From Psychrobacter sp. UBA3962 (lineage in GTDB: Bacteria > Pseudomonadota > Gammaproteobacteria > Pseudomonadales > Moraxellaceae), in NCBI RefSeq assembly GCF_002385225.1, contig NZ_DGDC01000023.1, positions 19,760-83,759 of the forward strand: 64,000 nucleotides of DNA, written 5' to 3'. This document shows positions 55,317 through 64,000 of the stretch, in pieces; within the stretch, counting starts at the first letter, position 1; each line of letters begins with the position of its first letter. The position numbers and the translations under genes are program-made. The notes beneath the pieces are model-generated. The model did no database searches. It had not been told where the DNA came from and saw only the letters and a list, made by a program, of their open reading frames with translations.

Positions 55317-56057
55317 CTAATTTAAGGTGTCTAAAATCTGAGTCATCTTATCAATAGGATCAGCAGCTTGGGTAATTGAACGCCCAATGACTAAGTAATC
55401 CGAGCCGTTTTGCATTGCCTCACTCGGGGTACAAATCCGTTTTTGGTCATCCGCTGAATCTTGAGCCATACGAATACCTGGTGTTATCAGTTGAAACTGC
55501 TGACCACAAAGCTGCTTTAATCGACTCGCTTCTTGAGCTGAACACACTACCCCATTTAGTCCTGCTTCTTTGGTCAATAATGCCAAGCGCTCTACCTGCT
55601 CAGTCACCGCCACATCAATACCAATTCCCTTTAATCCCTGCTCTGTCATAGAAGTTAGTACCGTAACCGCTATCAATAAGGTATCGTGACCGGCATCCAC
55701 TAATCGCTTTTTGGATTCTTGCATCGCTTCCAAGCCAGCACTGGCATGAACGTTAACCATCCATACTCCCATATCGGCAGCTGCTAAAACCGCTTGCGCC
55801 GTTGTGTTAGGAATATCATGGAACTTTAAATCCAAAAAAACCTCAAAGCCGCGACTATGCAACTCATTAATTATTTGAGGCCCACAGCGGGTGAACAGCT
55901 CCTTACCTACTTTAACCCGGCATAAACTGGGGTCTAACTGATCGGCCAACTGCAAGGCTTCATTCAATGAAGCTTTATCAATTGCGACCACAATAGGTGA
56001 ATTAGGACGGATTAAGTTTGGGGCAACCTGTTGATTCATCTGCTGAAGTTGAGTCAC
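55317..56057 (-). CDS. pyrF: Orotidine 5'-phosphate decarboxylase
   Basis: Last step of UMP synthesis. The catalytic signature is FLDLKFHDIPNTTAQAV near residue 73 (Asp-Lys-x-x-Asp), with VAIDKASLNEALQLAD at the start and VVCSAQEASRLK and LVIGRSITQAADP at the phosphate site. The start is GTG 56057 with TAGGAG five bases upstream. The N-terminus carries about 20 extra residues. lapA lies upstream, a common neighbour in gammaproteobacteria. Confidence 0.97.
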   Translation of the reverse strand: MTQLQQMNQQVAPNLIRPNSPIVVAIDKASLNEALQLADQLDPSLCRVKVGKELFTRCGPQIINELHSRGFEVFLDLKFHDIPNTTAQAVLAAADMGVWMVNVHASAGLEAMQESKKRLVDAGHDTLLIAVTVLTSMTEQGLKGIGIDVAVTEQVERLALLTKEAGLNGVVCSAQEASRLKQLCGQQFQLITPGIRMAQDSADDQKRICTPSEAMQNGSDYLVIGRSITQAADPIDKMTQILDTLN

Positions 56058-56144
56058 ATTGTCTCCTAAAATAAAAGTTTTAATTATAATTAAGGATTAT
56101 CATTTTAAGGGGTAAAGCACTAGATAGTATATAGTAGCCTAGAT

Positions 56145-56173
56145 AAAAAAAAACGACCCTTAGGCCGTTTTTC
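56145..56173 (-). terminator. lapA terminator
   Basis: AAAACGACC pairs with GGCCGTTTT with one mismatch over a short loop, with A8 on the left, which becomes T8 after the stem on the minus strand. It separates lapA from pyrF. Confidence 0.85.
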
Positions 56174-56232
56174 GTCAACTCTGTGTCTTATCTTTACTGA
56201 TTATTAAATAGTTGCTTTTTATTTGATGCTAA

Positions 56233-56607
56233 CTATCTAATTGTGGTGGTATCGATAGGATCAACATACACCTCTGAGTCAGTCTGCACTGTATGATCTA
56301 CAACAGGAGTGTGTGATAGTTGTTCAATTTCGACTTGAGCCTGGGTCAACTTATCCTGTAAGCGTTTATTTTCTTTATTTAAACGGCTAATTTCCCATTT
56401 ATTTTGGAATACCTTAAATAGCAATAAAGACAACAGCATGCCAATAAGCACCCCTAAGAACAGGCATAAAATCAATAATAAACCTAGGTTCATGGCTGGC
56501 GCTTCAGTGAATAATAAATTCACCGCAATCTCACTGCTATTGGTTAAAACCAACCCCAGAGAGTAACCAAAAACTAAAAATAATAATATAATAAGGACAA
56601 AACGCAT
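56233..56607 (-). CDS. lapA: LapA-family inner-membrane protein
   Basis: A 124-residue protein with two membrane helices at the N-terminus (MRFVLIILLFLVFGYSLGLV and NLGLLLILCLFLGVLIGMLL) and a coiled-coil tail beginning KVFQNKWEISRLNKENKRLQ. LapA with LapB controls LpxC and lipopolysaccharide synthesis in E. coli. I start it at ATG 56607 because AGAGGT lies six bases upstream; a longer ORF to 56676 lacks a site. lapB is not next to it here. Confidence 0.88.
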   Translation of the reverse strand: MRFVLIILLFLVFGYSLGLVLTNSSEIAVNLLFTEAPAMNLGLLLILCLFLGVLIGMLLSLLLFKVFQNKWEISRLNKENKRLQDKLTQAQVEIEQLSHTPVVDHTVQTDSEVYVDPIDTTTIR

Positions 56608-56997
56608 AACTACCTCTAAATCATAAAAATCGAATTTAAATAAGTATATTTTTTTATATGTAGACTTATTAAACACACTAATGAATAAGATTATAACGTT
56701 ATATTAGTAGCTGTCGCTAGCTTTCATTTTGGTTAAATACAATTTTTTAACTGTTAATAGCTTTTATAGGCCTTATTAACTACTGGTATTACAAGTAATA
56801 GTTATCAATGGGTCATTTTTTTGATACTATGCGTGTTAATTTATGATAACTATACCCCTATCCATCAATATACGGGTAAATATCCTTTTTAGCGGTTTCC
56901 GATTAAGCTGACTCCCTATTTTGGTTGCAACAACTTTATCGCCGCTATGAGGCGCTATTTATCACGGTTATACAGTAATTTCTAAGGATTTATTAAT
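56608..56997. other. Divergent intergenic region, lapA / yajC
   Basis: AT-rich region with promoters for both genes. A GTTAATA/TATTAAC hairpin lies near 56750-56780. No ORF or RNA gene is supported. Confidence 0.4.
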
Positions 56998-57330
56998 ATG
57001 AATTTATTCATCCAAGCGGCTCATGCTGCTCCAGAAGCCGCTAGTGGTTCTGCAATGATTATGCAGTGGATTTTTCCACTGGCTATTTTTGCCATCTTTT
57101 ACTTCTTAGTAATTAGACCTCAGTCTAAACGTGCTAAAGAGCACCGCAACATGGTTGACTCACTAACTGTGGGTAATGAAGTTATCTTCGCGGGTGGTTT
57201 GATGGGCAAAATCAAATCTATTGATGGGGATTACGCAGTTGTGGCACTTAATGATAGAAACGATGTCATGATCCAACGTGCTTCTGTAATTTCTGTGTTG
57301 CCTAATGGCACCATTGATGGTTTGCAATAA
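56998..57330 (+). CDS. yajC: Preprotein translocase subunit YajC
   Basis: Small membrane partner of SecDF. The 110-residue protein has one hydrophobic helix (MIMQWIFPLAIFAIFYFLVI) and the hallmark RPQSKRAKEHRNMVDSLTVG just after it, then VIFAGGLMGKI. AAGGAT precedes the ATG. queA-tgt, the usual upstream pair, is missing. A long hairpin separates it from secD by 376 bases. Confidence 0.96.
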   Translation: MNLFIQAAHAAPEAASGSAMIMQWIFPLAIFAIFYFLVIRPQSKRAKEHRNMVDSLTVGNEVIFAGGLMGKIKSIDGDYAVVALNDRNDVMIQRASVISVLPNGTIDGLQ

Positions 57331-57706
57331 ATAGTACTAATATAACTGTTTGCTAATCCAAAAATTGAACCTATCAAGAGTTAAGGCAAACCTTCCTCTT
57401 TTGAGCGTTCAGTTTTTGGATTATATGTTTTAATTAAATTAATTAGAGTGCGCTACCCCTATAAAGTCTGTGTCAGCAAGAGCGAACTACTTTATAACTC
57501 GATAGGGCCATTTTCAGATATCTAAATCGCGATAATTATTGTCTTCGCGTAACTGTATTCAACTGTGTTAAGCCTATTTCAGCCATATTAGCTGATTAAA
57601 TATAGAATAAACCGGCCTAACACCTCGTTTTATATATTCCTATCTATCGAAGATTGGCTCTGGCGTAGCGTTCTATTGTTACCTTCCCTCAAGTGAAGAA
57701 GCTACT
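57331..57706. other. Intergenic region between yajC and secD
   Basis: It holds the long branched hairpin (57355-57422) and then about 280 bases with no further strong structure. The longest readable stretch is a 25-codon GTG ORF without a ribosome site, which I do not accept. A secD promoter is likely near the right end but I cannot place it. Confidence 0.45.
57355..57422. other. Long branched hairpin between yajC and secD
   Basis: Outer arms AATCCAAAAATTGAAC (57355-57370) and GTTCAGTTTTTGGATT (57407-57422) pair over 16 bases with one mismatch. Inside, TCAAGAG pairs with CTCTTTTGA (two-base bulge), and AAGG-CAAA-CCTT forms the tip. There is no strong T run, so it is not a plain terminator. 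Confidence 0.7.
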
Positions 57707-59584
57707 ATGCATTACCCTGCCTGGAAATATTTCTTAATCGTTACCGTGCTCATTATATCAGGGCTCTATGCTCTGCCTAATCTATATCCAGATGAGCCTG
57801 CGGTACAAATCACTAGTGCCTCAGCAGGTACCGAGCTGACTGATGAGGTGCTGAATCAATCAAAACAACTTCTTGATCAAGCGGGTATCGCTTACCACGA
57901 TCCTACTTTTTCAGAGAACAGTGCCTTATTACGAGTAGAAGATGGCGCAGCGCAGCGCAAGGCCCAAGAAGTCCTACGCCAAAAACTTGGTAATGACTAT
58001 GTTGTGGCTTTAAACCTAGCGCAAACCACCCCCGATTGGCTTCGTAGCATCGGTGCTAAGCCTTTAAAACTAGGTTTAGACTTACGTGGTGGTGTGCGCT
58101 TTGTTCTTGAAGTGGATATGGACAAGGCTCTTGAACAACGTTTAAAAACAGCCAGCAATGATGTGCGTAGCAGCTTACGTGGTGAGCGCGTACCTGTAAA
58201 AGGCATCAATGTTACCAATCAAGGTCTATTGCTGCATTTTAAAGATACCGAGTTAAGAGACAAAGCGCAGCGTATTATCCAGCGTGATCAAGGTAACCAG
58301 TTTGAAATGCAAGCGTCGATGGACGATCAAGGTCCAGCATTACGTTTACAATATAACGAAGCGACTTTAAAAGAGATCAATGAGTACGCAGTAGGACAAA
58401 ACTTAACTACCCTACGTAACCGTATTGCAGAATTAGGTGTCTCTGAAGCACTGGTTCAGTCTCAAGGTAGCAACCGTATTGTGGTTGAATTACCAGGGGT
58501 TCAGGATACTGCTGAAGCGAAGCGTGTTCTGGGTCGTACTGCTAACCTTGAATTCCGTTTGGTTGCCGATGAAAATGCCACTTATTCAGGAGGCATACCT
58601 CCTGCAGGCACTGAAGCTTTCCCATATATGAGCTTAGATGGTCCGCCGTCACTATTAAATCGTCAACCTATCTTAACTGGTGAGAAGGTCCAAGGGGCAA
58701 CCTCTGGCCTCGACGAGAATGGATCTCCTGAAGTAAATATTACGCTTGATACTGCTGGTGGTAAGCTGATGCAGAATGCTACCAAAAATGCGGTAGGTAA
58801 GCAGATGGCAGTACTGTTTATTGAGAACAAGCAAAAAATCACCTATGACAAGGATCCAGAAACTGGGGAAACTATTGAAACTCGTACCCCTTATTCTGAA
58901 ACTAAGATTATTAGCCAAGCGAACATTCAAGCGGTACTAGGTTCTTCTTTCCGTATTACCGGTCTAGATAGTAATGCAGAAGCTGGTGAATTGGCCCTGT
59001 TACTTCGCTCAGGTGCTCTTGCAGCGCCAATGTACTTCGTAGAAGAACGCACTATTGGTCCTTCACTGGGTCAGAAAAATATTGATGACGGTCTGTTTTC
59101 TACTAAAGTAGGTTACTTACTGGTCTTCTTATTTATGATTGTTTTCTACCGTCTATTTGGGGTTATTGCCAACATTGCGCTAGCCTTTAACTTAGTTATT
59201 ATGGTAGCTGTGCTTTCTATCTTAGGAGCGTCATTAACCTTGCCTGGTATTGCTGGTATTGTATTAACTATCGGTATGGCAGTAGATGCTAACGTCCTAA
59301 TTTTCGAGCGTATTCGAGAAGAGATTGCCGAAGGGGTGAGACCTAAATCAGCTATTGTGGCTGGCTTCGATCGTGCTTTTAGTAGTATCTTTGATGGTAA
59401 CATCACCACCCTACTGGTCGCTATCATCTTATTCTCTATTGGCTCTGGCCCAATTAAAGGGTTCGCTGTTACCCTTGCCATTGGTATTTTAAGCTCGTTG
59501 TTTACAGCCATTATTGTAACCCGTGCTTTGGTCCAATTGGTTTATGGTAATCGTAAATCTGTCGATAAATTGAGCATAGGCTAG
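57707..59584 (+). CDS. secD: Protein translocase subunit SecD
   Basis: Inner-membrane Sec accessory protein that pulls exported proteins with the proton gradient. The 625-residue protein starts with MHYPAWKYFLIVTVLIISGL. The P1 head begins with LGLDLRGGVRFVLEVD near residue 120. TM4-6 region motifs GMAVDANVLIFERIREE and TGIVLT-type glycines are present. secF follows by nine bases, with GAGAG as its ribosome site. GAAG precedes the secD ATG. Identification is secure. Confidence 0.97.
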   Translation: MHYPAWKYFLIVTVLIISGLYALPNLYPDEPAVQITSASAGTELTDEVLNQSKQLLDQAGIAYHDPTFSENSALLRVEDGAAQRKAQEVLRQKLGNDYVVALNLAQTTPDWLRSIGAKPLKLGLDLRGGVRFVLEVDMDKALEQRLKTASNDVRSSLRGERVPVKGINVTNQGLLLHFKDTELRDKAQRIIQRDQGNQFEMQASMDDQGPALRLQYNEATLKEINEYAVGQNLTTLRNRIAELGVSEALVQSQGSNRIVVELPGVQDTAEAKRVLGRTANLEFRLVADENATYSGGIPPAGTEAFPYMSLDGPPSLLNRQPILTGEKVQGATSGLDENGSPEVNITLDTAGGKLMQNATKNAVGKQMAVLFIENKQKITYDKDPETGETIETRTPYSETKIISQANIQAVLGSSFRITGLDSNAEAGELALLLRSGALAAPMYFVEERTIGPSLGQKNIDDGLFSTKVGYLLVFLFMIVFYRLFGVIANIALAFNLVIMVAVLSILGASLTLPGIAGIVLTIGMAVDANVLIFERIREEIAEGVRPKSAIVAGFDRAFSSIFDGNITTLLVAIILFSIGSGPIKGFAVTLAIGILSSLFTAIIVTRALVQLVYGNRKSVDKLSIG

Positions 59585-59593
59585 GAGAGAATA

Positions 59594-60787
59594 ATGTCTA
59601 CTAATAATCAGAATGATAATCAAAATCCAAACTCAGGAACGCCAAACAGCTCAACTCCTGCTTATATTGAGGGAGGCCGTCGTCGCAGACGTGGCCCTCG
59701 CCGTGATGGTAGAGGCAATAATACTACCTTGTCACCTAGCGATAATATCGAACAGGCCGAAATTGAAAATACTGAGTTAGCCACTTCTGAAGCCTATGAA
59801 GATGAAGCCGCTTTAGCAGAAGGGGGTATTAAAGCCTTGGGCTCCAAGCGCATAATTCCATTTATGAAGCTTGAAAAACCAATGGCAATCTTCTCTATTC
59901 TGATGATTATAATCAGTATAGGCGCCTTATTTATAAATGGTCTTAACCTAGGTCTAGATTTCACTGGCGGTGTTTCTGCCGATGTGAAATATGAAAAGCC
60001 AGTGGAACAGACTGAAGTTATTCAGTCATTAGAAAAAGCGGGCTTTAATGATGCTGTGGTTCAATATTTAGGAGGCACCACGGAACTATTGGTGCGCCTA
60101 CCTCCTCAGTCTGACAACGTAGAAGGCTTGAATGAAAGTCTAGGCTCTGCTTTAGAGCTGCCAAATAACAGTGCTCAAATTAGTAACGTTAACATAATTG
60201 GTAGTCAGGTAGGCGGTGAAGTCTACTTAAGCTCAATGATAGCGATCATAACGGCACTGGGTATGATGATGCTCTACGTGGCCGTGCGCTTCCAATTTAA
60301 GCTAGCAGTGGGTGCGGTATTGGCTCTGGTTCATGATGCCATTGTAACCTTAGGCTTTTTTGCCTTGTTCCAGTTCCCGTTTGATTTGACCGTTTTAGCG
60401 GCTATCCTAGCTCTGATTGGTTATTCATTGAACGATACGATCGTAGTCTTTGACCGTATTCGTGAGAACTTTAGAAGGGTTCGTGATGCCTCAGCCAGAC
60501 AAATCGTTGACTTATCACTAACCGAGACATTACGCCGTACCATCATGACCATCTCTACTGTGTTGGTTGTGGTTCTAGCGATGTTATTCTTAGGCGGTGA
60601 TGGTTTATTCTGGTTCTCAGTGGCCTTCTTTATTGGTCTAATTGCAGGTACTTACTCTTCAACGTACATCTCAAGCTCTATTCCTTTAGCAATGGGCTTG
60701 TCACGTGATGACTTTGTAGTGAAGATTAAACCTGAGTTCCAAGAAGAAGAGGTAAGTTTTAACGATCCAAAATCTTTTGAAGATTAA
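59594..60787 (+). CDS. secF: Protein translocase subunit SecF with N-terminal Arg-rich extension
   Basis: Partner of SecD. The core starts near residue 95 (MKLEKPMAIFSILMIIISIG) and shows LGLDFTGGVSADVKYEKP, IGYSLNDTIVVFDRIRENFR and TLRRTIMTISTVLVVVLAM, all SecF. The first 94 residues are unusual: Asn/Ser/Pro-rich, then GGRRRRRGPRRDGRGN (residues 27-42), then an acidic stretch. E. coli SecF has no such tail (323 residues against 397 here). GAGAG precedes the ATG nine bases past secD. The extension would face the cytoplasm. Confidence 0.95.
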   Translation: MSTNNQNDNQNPNSGTPNSSTPAYIEGGRRRRRGPRRDGRGNNTTLSPSDNIEQAEIENTELATSEAYEDEAALAEGGIKALGSKRIIPFMKLEKPMAIFSILMIIISIGALFINGLNLGLDFTGGVSADVKYEKPVEQTEVIQSLEKAGFNDAVVQYLGGTTELLVRLPPQSDNVEGLNESLGSALELPNNSAQISNVNIIGSQVGGEVYLSSMIAIITALGMMMLYVAVRFQFKLAVGAVLALVHDAIVTLGFFALFQFPFDLTVLAAILALIGYSLNDTIVVFDRIRENFRRVRDASARQIVDLSLTETLRRTIMTISTVLVVVLAMLFLGGDGLFWFSVAFFIGLIAGTYSSTYISSSIPLAMGLSRDDFVVKIKPEFQEEEVSFNDPKSFED

Positions 60788-60857
60788 GTTTTTACTTAGC
60801 CGGTAATTGTTTTGGATAAACCAAATCTTTCTATCTACTAGCCGATGGATATGTAAC

Positions 60858-60888
60858 AATAAAAAGCACCTTAGGGTGCTTTTTATTG
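60858..60888 (+). terminator. secDF terminator
   Basis: AATAAAAAGCACC pairs perfectly with GGTGCTTTTTATT over a four-base loop. Confidence 0.93.
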
Positions 60889-60922
60889 TTTTGGTCTTTT
60901 AATTTAATAAAGTATTGAGTCT

Positions 60923-62323
60923 ATGAGTCATATTAAGCCTGCCCCGATGGATTTAAGCTATCGCCATATTATTGCGATTGCTGCGCCTGTATTGATAGCC
61001 AACCTAGCCATGCCCCTGCAAGGGGCGATAGATGTGGGTGTCGTTGGACATTTCCCCAAGTCTGCCCATTTGGCAGGGCTCGGGATTGCCTCCCAGCTTT
61101 GGCTGCTGATACTGGTTAGCTTCAATTTTTTGCAATACGCCTCTTCGGGACTAGCGGCTCAAGCTTTAGGTAGACAAGCCACAGGTGCTTCTGATGCCAC
61201 CGAGCTATCAGATATTTTATCTCGTTCATTGGGGCTGGCTTTAATATTGGCCATGTTACTTTGGCTGTTTAAGCCCTTTATCTTAAAGTTAGGCCTACAG
61301 CTTTTAGGAGCACAACCCGAAAGCAGTCAAGCTGCTTATACGTATCTGAGCGTGCGCTATTATGGCATCATATTTGAATTGATGAACTATGCCTTTATTG
61401 GCTGGTTTGCTGGACAAGGCAAAACCAATCAGATGATGATGGTGCAGCTTCTGATCTCGATTATTAATATTATTCTGACCTTAACCTTCGTTTATGTGTT
61501 TGATTTGGGATTAAAGGGGGTGGCATTGGGGACAGTAATTGGCTACGCTGTTGGCTGTATTACCGCCATTGTTTTAGCAAAAAAAGTCTTGCATGCAGAC
61601 TCAGCTAAGTTTGGTGTTAAGACTCAGAACTCAAGTTTTAGCAAACAAAGACTTGCTGAGATATTCGCTTTGGATAAAATGCTGAGCTTATTTTCTCTTA
61701 ATAAAGACATTTTTATTAGAACTATTTTATTAACCCTAAGCTTTGCTTGGATCACTCGCCTTTCGGCTCAGCAAGGTGACTTGGTGATGGCTACCAATGC
61801 AGTATTGCTTCAGGTGCTTAGTATTTCAGCCTTTGCCTTGGATGGCGTGGCCGTTGCGGCTGAAAGCTTATCGGGTCAAGCGGCTGCTAGACAATCAAGG
61901 CAACAATTTATCACTGCGGTAAAACGTACGGGTATTATCACTTTCGTACTGGCCCTAAGCTTAACTGTTGTTTGGGCATTTATCCTACCTAGCTTTTTAA
62001 GTGTCATGACCGATTTACCCGCAGTAACTGAGCTGGCTCTAGAGTATCGCTATATCGCCACCCTACTTCCTTTGATAGGCGCAGGTGCCTATTGGCTCGA
62101 TGGGATCATGTTTGGTCTTACTGCGGGAGCCAAAATTCGTCAGGTGGCGATTATTGTCTCTGTCATATTTTTTCCATTGACATATATAGTGTATGAGTTA
62201 TATGGTCATGAGTATGCCATGCCCGTTGTGTGGTTTGCAGTGTATTGGTTGCTACTGTCCCGCTTTGCTATTGCTGGGGTTGTTTTATGGCGTAATCAAC
62301 AAAGCCTTATTTATAGTAAATAA
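60923..62323 (+). CDS. MATE-family efflux transporter
   Basis: Inner-membrane multidrug/organic-cation antiporter of 466 residues with about twelve helices. The DinF/NorM-type start is YRHIIAIAAPVLIANLAMPLQGAIDVGVVGH near residue 13. The second half repeats the pattern with FALDGVAVAAESLSGQAAA near residue 310. DinF-branch membership is likely from GVAVAAESLSGQA. It has no clear ribosome site, and the start could shift slightly. Substrate unknown. Confidence 0.85.
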   Translation: MSHIKPAPMDLSYRHIIAIAAPVLIANLAMPLQGAIDVGVVGHFPKSAHLAGLGIASQLWLLILVSFNFLQYASSGLAAQALGRQATGASDATELSDILSRSLGLALILAMLLWLFKPFILKLGLQLLGAQPESSQAAYTYLSVRYYGIIFELMNYAFIGWFAGQGKTNQMMMVQLLISIINIILTLTFVYVFDLGLKGVALGTVIGYAVGCITAIVLAKKVLHADSAKFGVKTQNSSFSKQRLAEIFALDKMLSLFSLNKDIFIRTILLTLSFAWITRLSAQQGDLVMATNAVLLQVLSISAFALDGVAVAAESLSGQAAARQSRQQFITAVKRTGIITFVLALSLTVVWAFILPSFLSVMTDLPAVTELALEYRYIATLLPLIGAGAYWLDGIMFGLTAGAKIRQVAIIVSVIFFPLTYIVYELYGHEYAMPVVWFAVYWLLLSRFAIAGVVLWRNQQSLIYSK

Positions 62324-62424
62324 TAAACGCTTAACCTATTTATGCTGCCAAGCTTTATTAAACGAGGCTCACTAAATAAGATCCCAAAACATTTATTTCA
62401 TAATTCAACTAAAAAGGCTTAATT

Positions 62425-63903
62425 ATGTCGGAATTTTCAGAAAAACTTCCCTTCAAGCCGTTACCCACAATACTGGCAATAGCCATTGGCTTTATCATTT
62501 GGTTCGTCATTCCCACTCCAGAGGGTGTGACTGATAACGCTTGGCACTTATTGGCCTTATTCGTGGCGACCATTGTTGCAATCATTGGTAAAGCCCTGCC
62601 TATCGGGGCATTGGCGATTATAGCCATCAGCTTGGTGGCGTTAACTGGGGTTACAGCAGACACCCCAAAACAAGCCATGCAAGATGCCTTATCGAGTTTT
62701 TCAAGTCCTTTGATTTGGTTAATCGGTATTGCGGTTATGATCTCGCGTGGCCTGATCAAAACAGGTCTTGGTTCGAGAATTGCCTATTACTTTATCTCTA
62801 TCGTCGGTAAGAAGACCATCGGTATTGCCTACTCTCTAACGGCGGCAGAGTTACTGATTGCCCCTATTACTCCGTCTAACACGGCCCGGGGTGGCGGGAT
62901 TATTCACCCCATCATGCGATCTATTGCCGAAAGCTTCCATTCAACCCCAAAAGAAGGCACGCAAAATAAAATCGGTCGCTATTTGGCGATGGTTAACTAC
63001 CATGCCAACCCCATTACCTCAGGTATGTTTATTACCGCTACCGCCCCAAACCCCTTAGTCGTAGACTTGGTTAATAAGGCAACAGGCAGTGAAATACAGC
63101 TTTCTTGGACCACTTGGGCATTGGCTATGTTCGTCCCAGGTATGCTGTGTATCTTAGTTATGCCTTTAATTATCTATATGATTTATCCCCCAGAGATTAA
63201 AGAGACACCCGATGCCAGAAAGTATGCCACTGAAAACTTAGCAAAATTAGGGGCTGTCACTCGACATGAAAAAATCATGTTAGCGGTATTCACCTTGATG
63301 TTATTGCTTTGGGCCAATATTCCCGCCCTAATCTTTGGTGAGCAGTTCACGATTGATGCTACCGCTACCGCATTTTTAGGATTATCAGTATTGCTAGTCG
63401 CTGGGGTATTAACCTGGGAGGATGTGCTTAAAGAGAAATCGGCTTGGGATACCATCGTTTGGTTCGGTGCCTTGGTGATGATGGCAGACTTTTTAAATAA
63501 ATTAGGATTAATTGGCTGGTTCTCCTCTAGCATCGAGTCGGCTATCGCCTTAACTGGGTTTAATTGGATGGGGGCCGTAGTGATATTGACTCTGGTTTAT
63601 TTATACATGCACTACTTTTTTGCCAGTACCACAGCACACGTTACGGCGATGTTTGCTGCCTTCTATGCCGTTGGTCTTACTTTAGGCGCCCCTCCTATGC
63701 TGTATGCGCTAATCTTGGCAGCGGCTGGTAATATTATGATGACTTTGACCCACTATGCTACAGGCACCGCTCCGGTTATCTTTAACTCAGGCTATACCAC
63801 CTTGCGTGAATGGTGGACTATTGGCTTTGTCATGAGTGTGGCCAACCTAGTAATTTGGATTGGCTCAGGACTAATCTGGTGGAAAATATTGGGTTACTAT
63901 TAA
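62425..63903 (+). CDS. DASS-family anion:sodium symporter (2-oxoglutarate/malate or citrate type)
   Basis: A 492-residue inner-membrane protein with about thirteen helices. Family features: LIWLIGIAVMISRGLIKTGLG, LIAPITPSNTARGGGIIHPI with the SNTARG anion site, MFITATAPNPLVVDL near residue 205 and AHVTAMFAAF near the C-terminus. This branch (DASS) usually moves citrate, 2-oxoglutarate, malate or tartrate. AAGGC precedes the ATG. It is a second DASS gene, distant in sequence from the one at 12.5 kb. The last 97 bases of the window after it hold an ATTCAAAAC/GTTTGAAT hairpin and the start of AAAAAGCCGAT, perhaps the arm of a terminator beyond the edge. Confidence 0.85.
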   Translation: MSEFSEKLPFKPLPTILAIAIGFIIWFVIPTPEGVTDNAWHLLALFVATIVAIIGKALPIGALAIIAISLVALTGVTADTPKQAMQDALSSFSSPLIWLIGIAVMISRGLIKTGLGSRIAYYFISIVGKKTIGIAYSLTAAELLIAPITPSNTARGGGIIHPIMRSIAESFHSTPKEGTQNKIGRYLAMVNYHANPITSGMFITATAPNPLVVDLVNKATGSEIQLSWTTWALAMFVPGMLCILVMPLIIYMIYPPEIKETPDARKYATENLAKLGAVTRHEKIMLAVFTLMLLLWANIPALIFGEQFTIDATATAFLGLSVLLVAGVLTWEDVLKEKSAWDTIVWFGALVMMADFLNKLGLIGWFSSSIESAIALTGFNWMGAVVILTLVYLYMHYFFASTTAHVTAMFAAFYAVGLTLGAPPMLYALILAAAGNIMMTLTHYATGTAPVIFNSGYTTLREWWTIGFVMSVANLVIWIGSGLIWWKILGYY

Positions 63904-64000
63904 CTCATTGAGTACAACCCTTTATCTTTCAAAGATAGCGCATTCATAGCTCATTCAAAACGATGATGTTTGAATATGAATCTTAAACCAAAAAGCCGAT

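Noticed and set aside
57449..57530. Leader peptide upstream of secD like VemP
   Set aside because: The only frame is 25 codons from a GTG without a ribosome site, and no arrest-like or signal-peptide sequence is seen.
62409..62759. 116-codon frame opposite the start of the second DASS gene
   Set aside because: It lies wholly antisense to a gene with strong motifs and its translation is low-complexity Ile/Ala/Asn typical of a shadow frame.
1..64000. Prophage, insertion sequence, CRISPR array or toxin-antitoxin island
   Set aside because: No transposase, integrase, phage structural gene, regularly spaced long repeat or antitoxin-like pair was seen anywhere in the window.

Overview
The window looks like chromosome from a low-GC gammaproteobacterium of the Moraxellaceae, most likely Psychrobacter or a close relative. 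I infer this from protein character and gene content: an AT-rich base composition, a nitrate-assimilation cluster carrying a fused phosphatase-kinase as in Acinetobacter/Pseudomonas-type clusters, RoxA, a NasA-BFD fusion and SthA. I ran no database search. I found no rRNA, tRNA, CRISPR array, prophage or insertion sequence. Gene density and codon character look uniform, so this reads as core genome rather than an island.

Layout. 0-6.5 kb: a partial exported protein at the left edge, an alpha/beta-hydrolase esterase, a lipoprotein glycerophosphodiesterase, a TauE/SafE permease and a CreBC-like two-component pair. 6.5-17.5 kb: transketolase, seryl-tRNA synthetase, a YcxB-like membrane protein, Dps, a DASS-type carboxylate transporter, the AzlCD amino-acid exporter, aspartase and a small lipoprotein. 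17.5-31.1 kb: the assimilatory nitrate regulon in two divergent units. The leftward unit is nitrate transporter, PP2C-Ser/Thr kinase fusion, FAD oxidoreductase, nitrate reductase, SUMT (siroheme). The rightward unit is nirBD. A textbook sigma-54 -24/-12 element lies upstream of the transporter and a near-consensus one upstream of nirB. 31-39.9 kb: GrxD, IspF, MnmA, PurB, RoxA, FabI, FolE and small proteins. 39.9-47.5 kb: a YejF-like double ATPase, DusB, a BCCT betaine/choline transporter bracketed by two related direct repeats, a HIT protein and soluble transhydrogenase. 47.6-53.4 kb: PpsR and PEP synthase (divergent), a GYF-RDD membrane protein and ribosomal protein S20. 53.5-64 kb: a histidine phosphatase, a metallophosphoesterase, PyrF, LapA, YajC-SecD-SecF, a MATE efflux pump and a second DASS transporter.

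How genes work together. Nitrate enters by NarK, is reduced to nitrite by NasA with electrons probably from the FAD protein, and then to ammonium by siroheme-dependent NirBD; CobA makes the siroheme precursor. PpsR is the bifunctional kinase/phosphorylase that switches PpsA. CreB/CreC overlap by ATGA. YajC, SecD and SecF form the Sec accessory complex.

The items most worth a second look are the non-RD (HQD) kinase fused to a complete-looking PP2C domain inside the nitrate operon, the arginine-rich N-terminal extension of SecF, a long branched hairpin between yajC and secD, a phased 19-bp CTAG repeat array upstream of the HIT gene, a terminator-like leader hairpin before a DASS transporter, and the direct repeats around betT.
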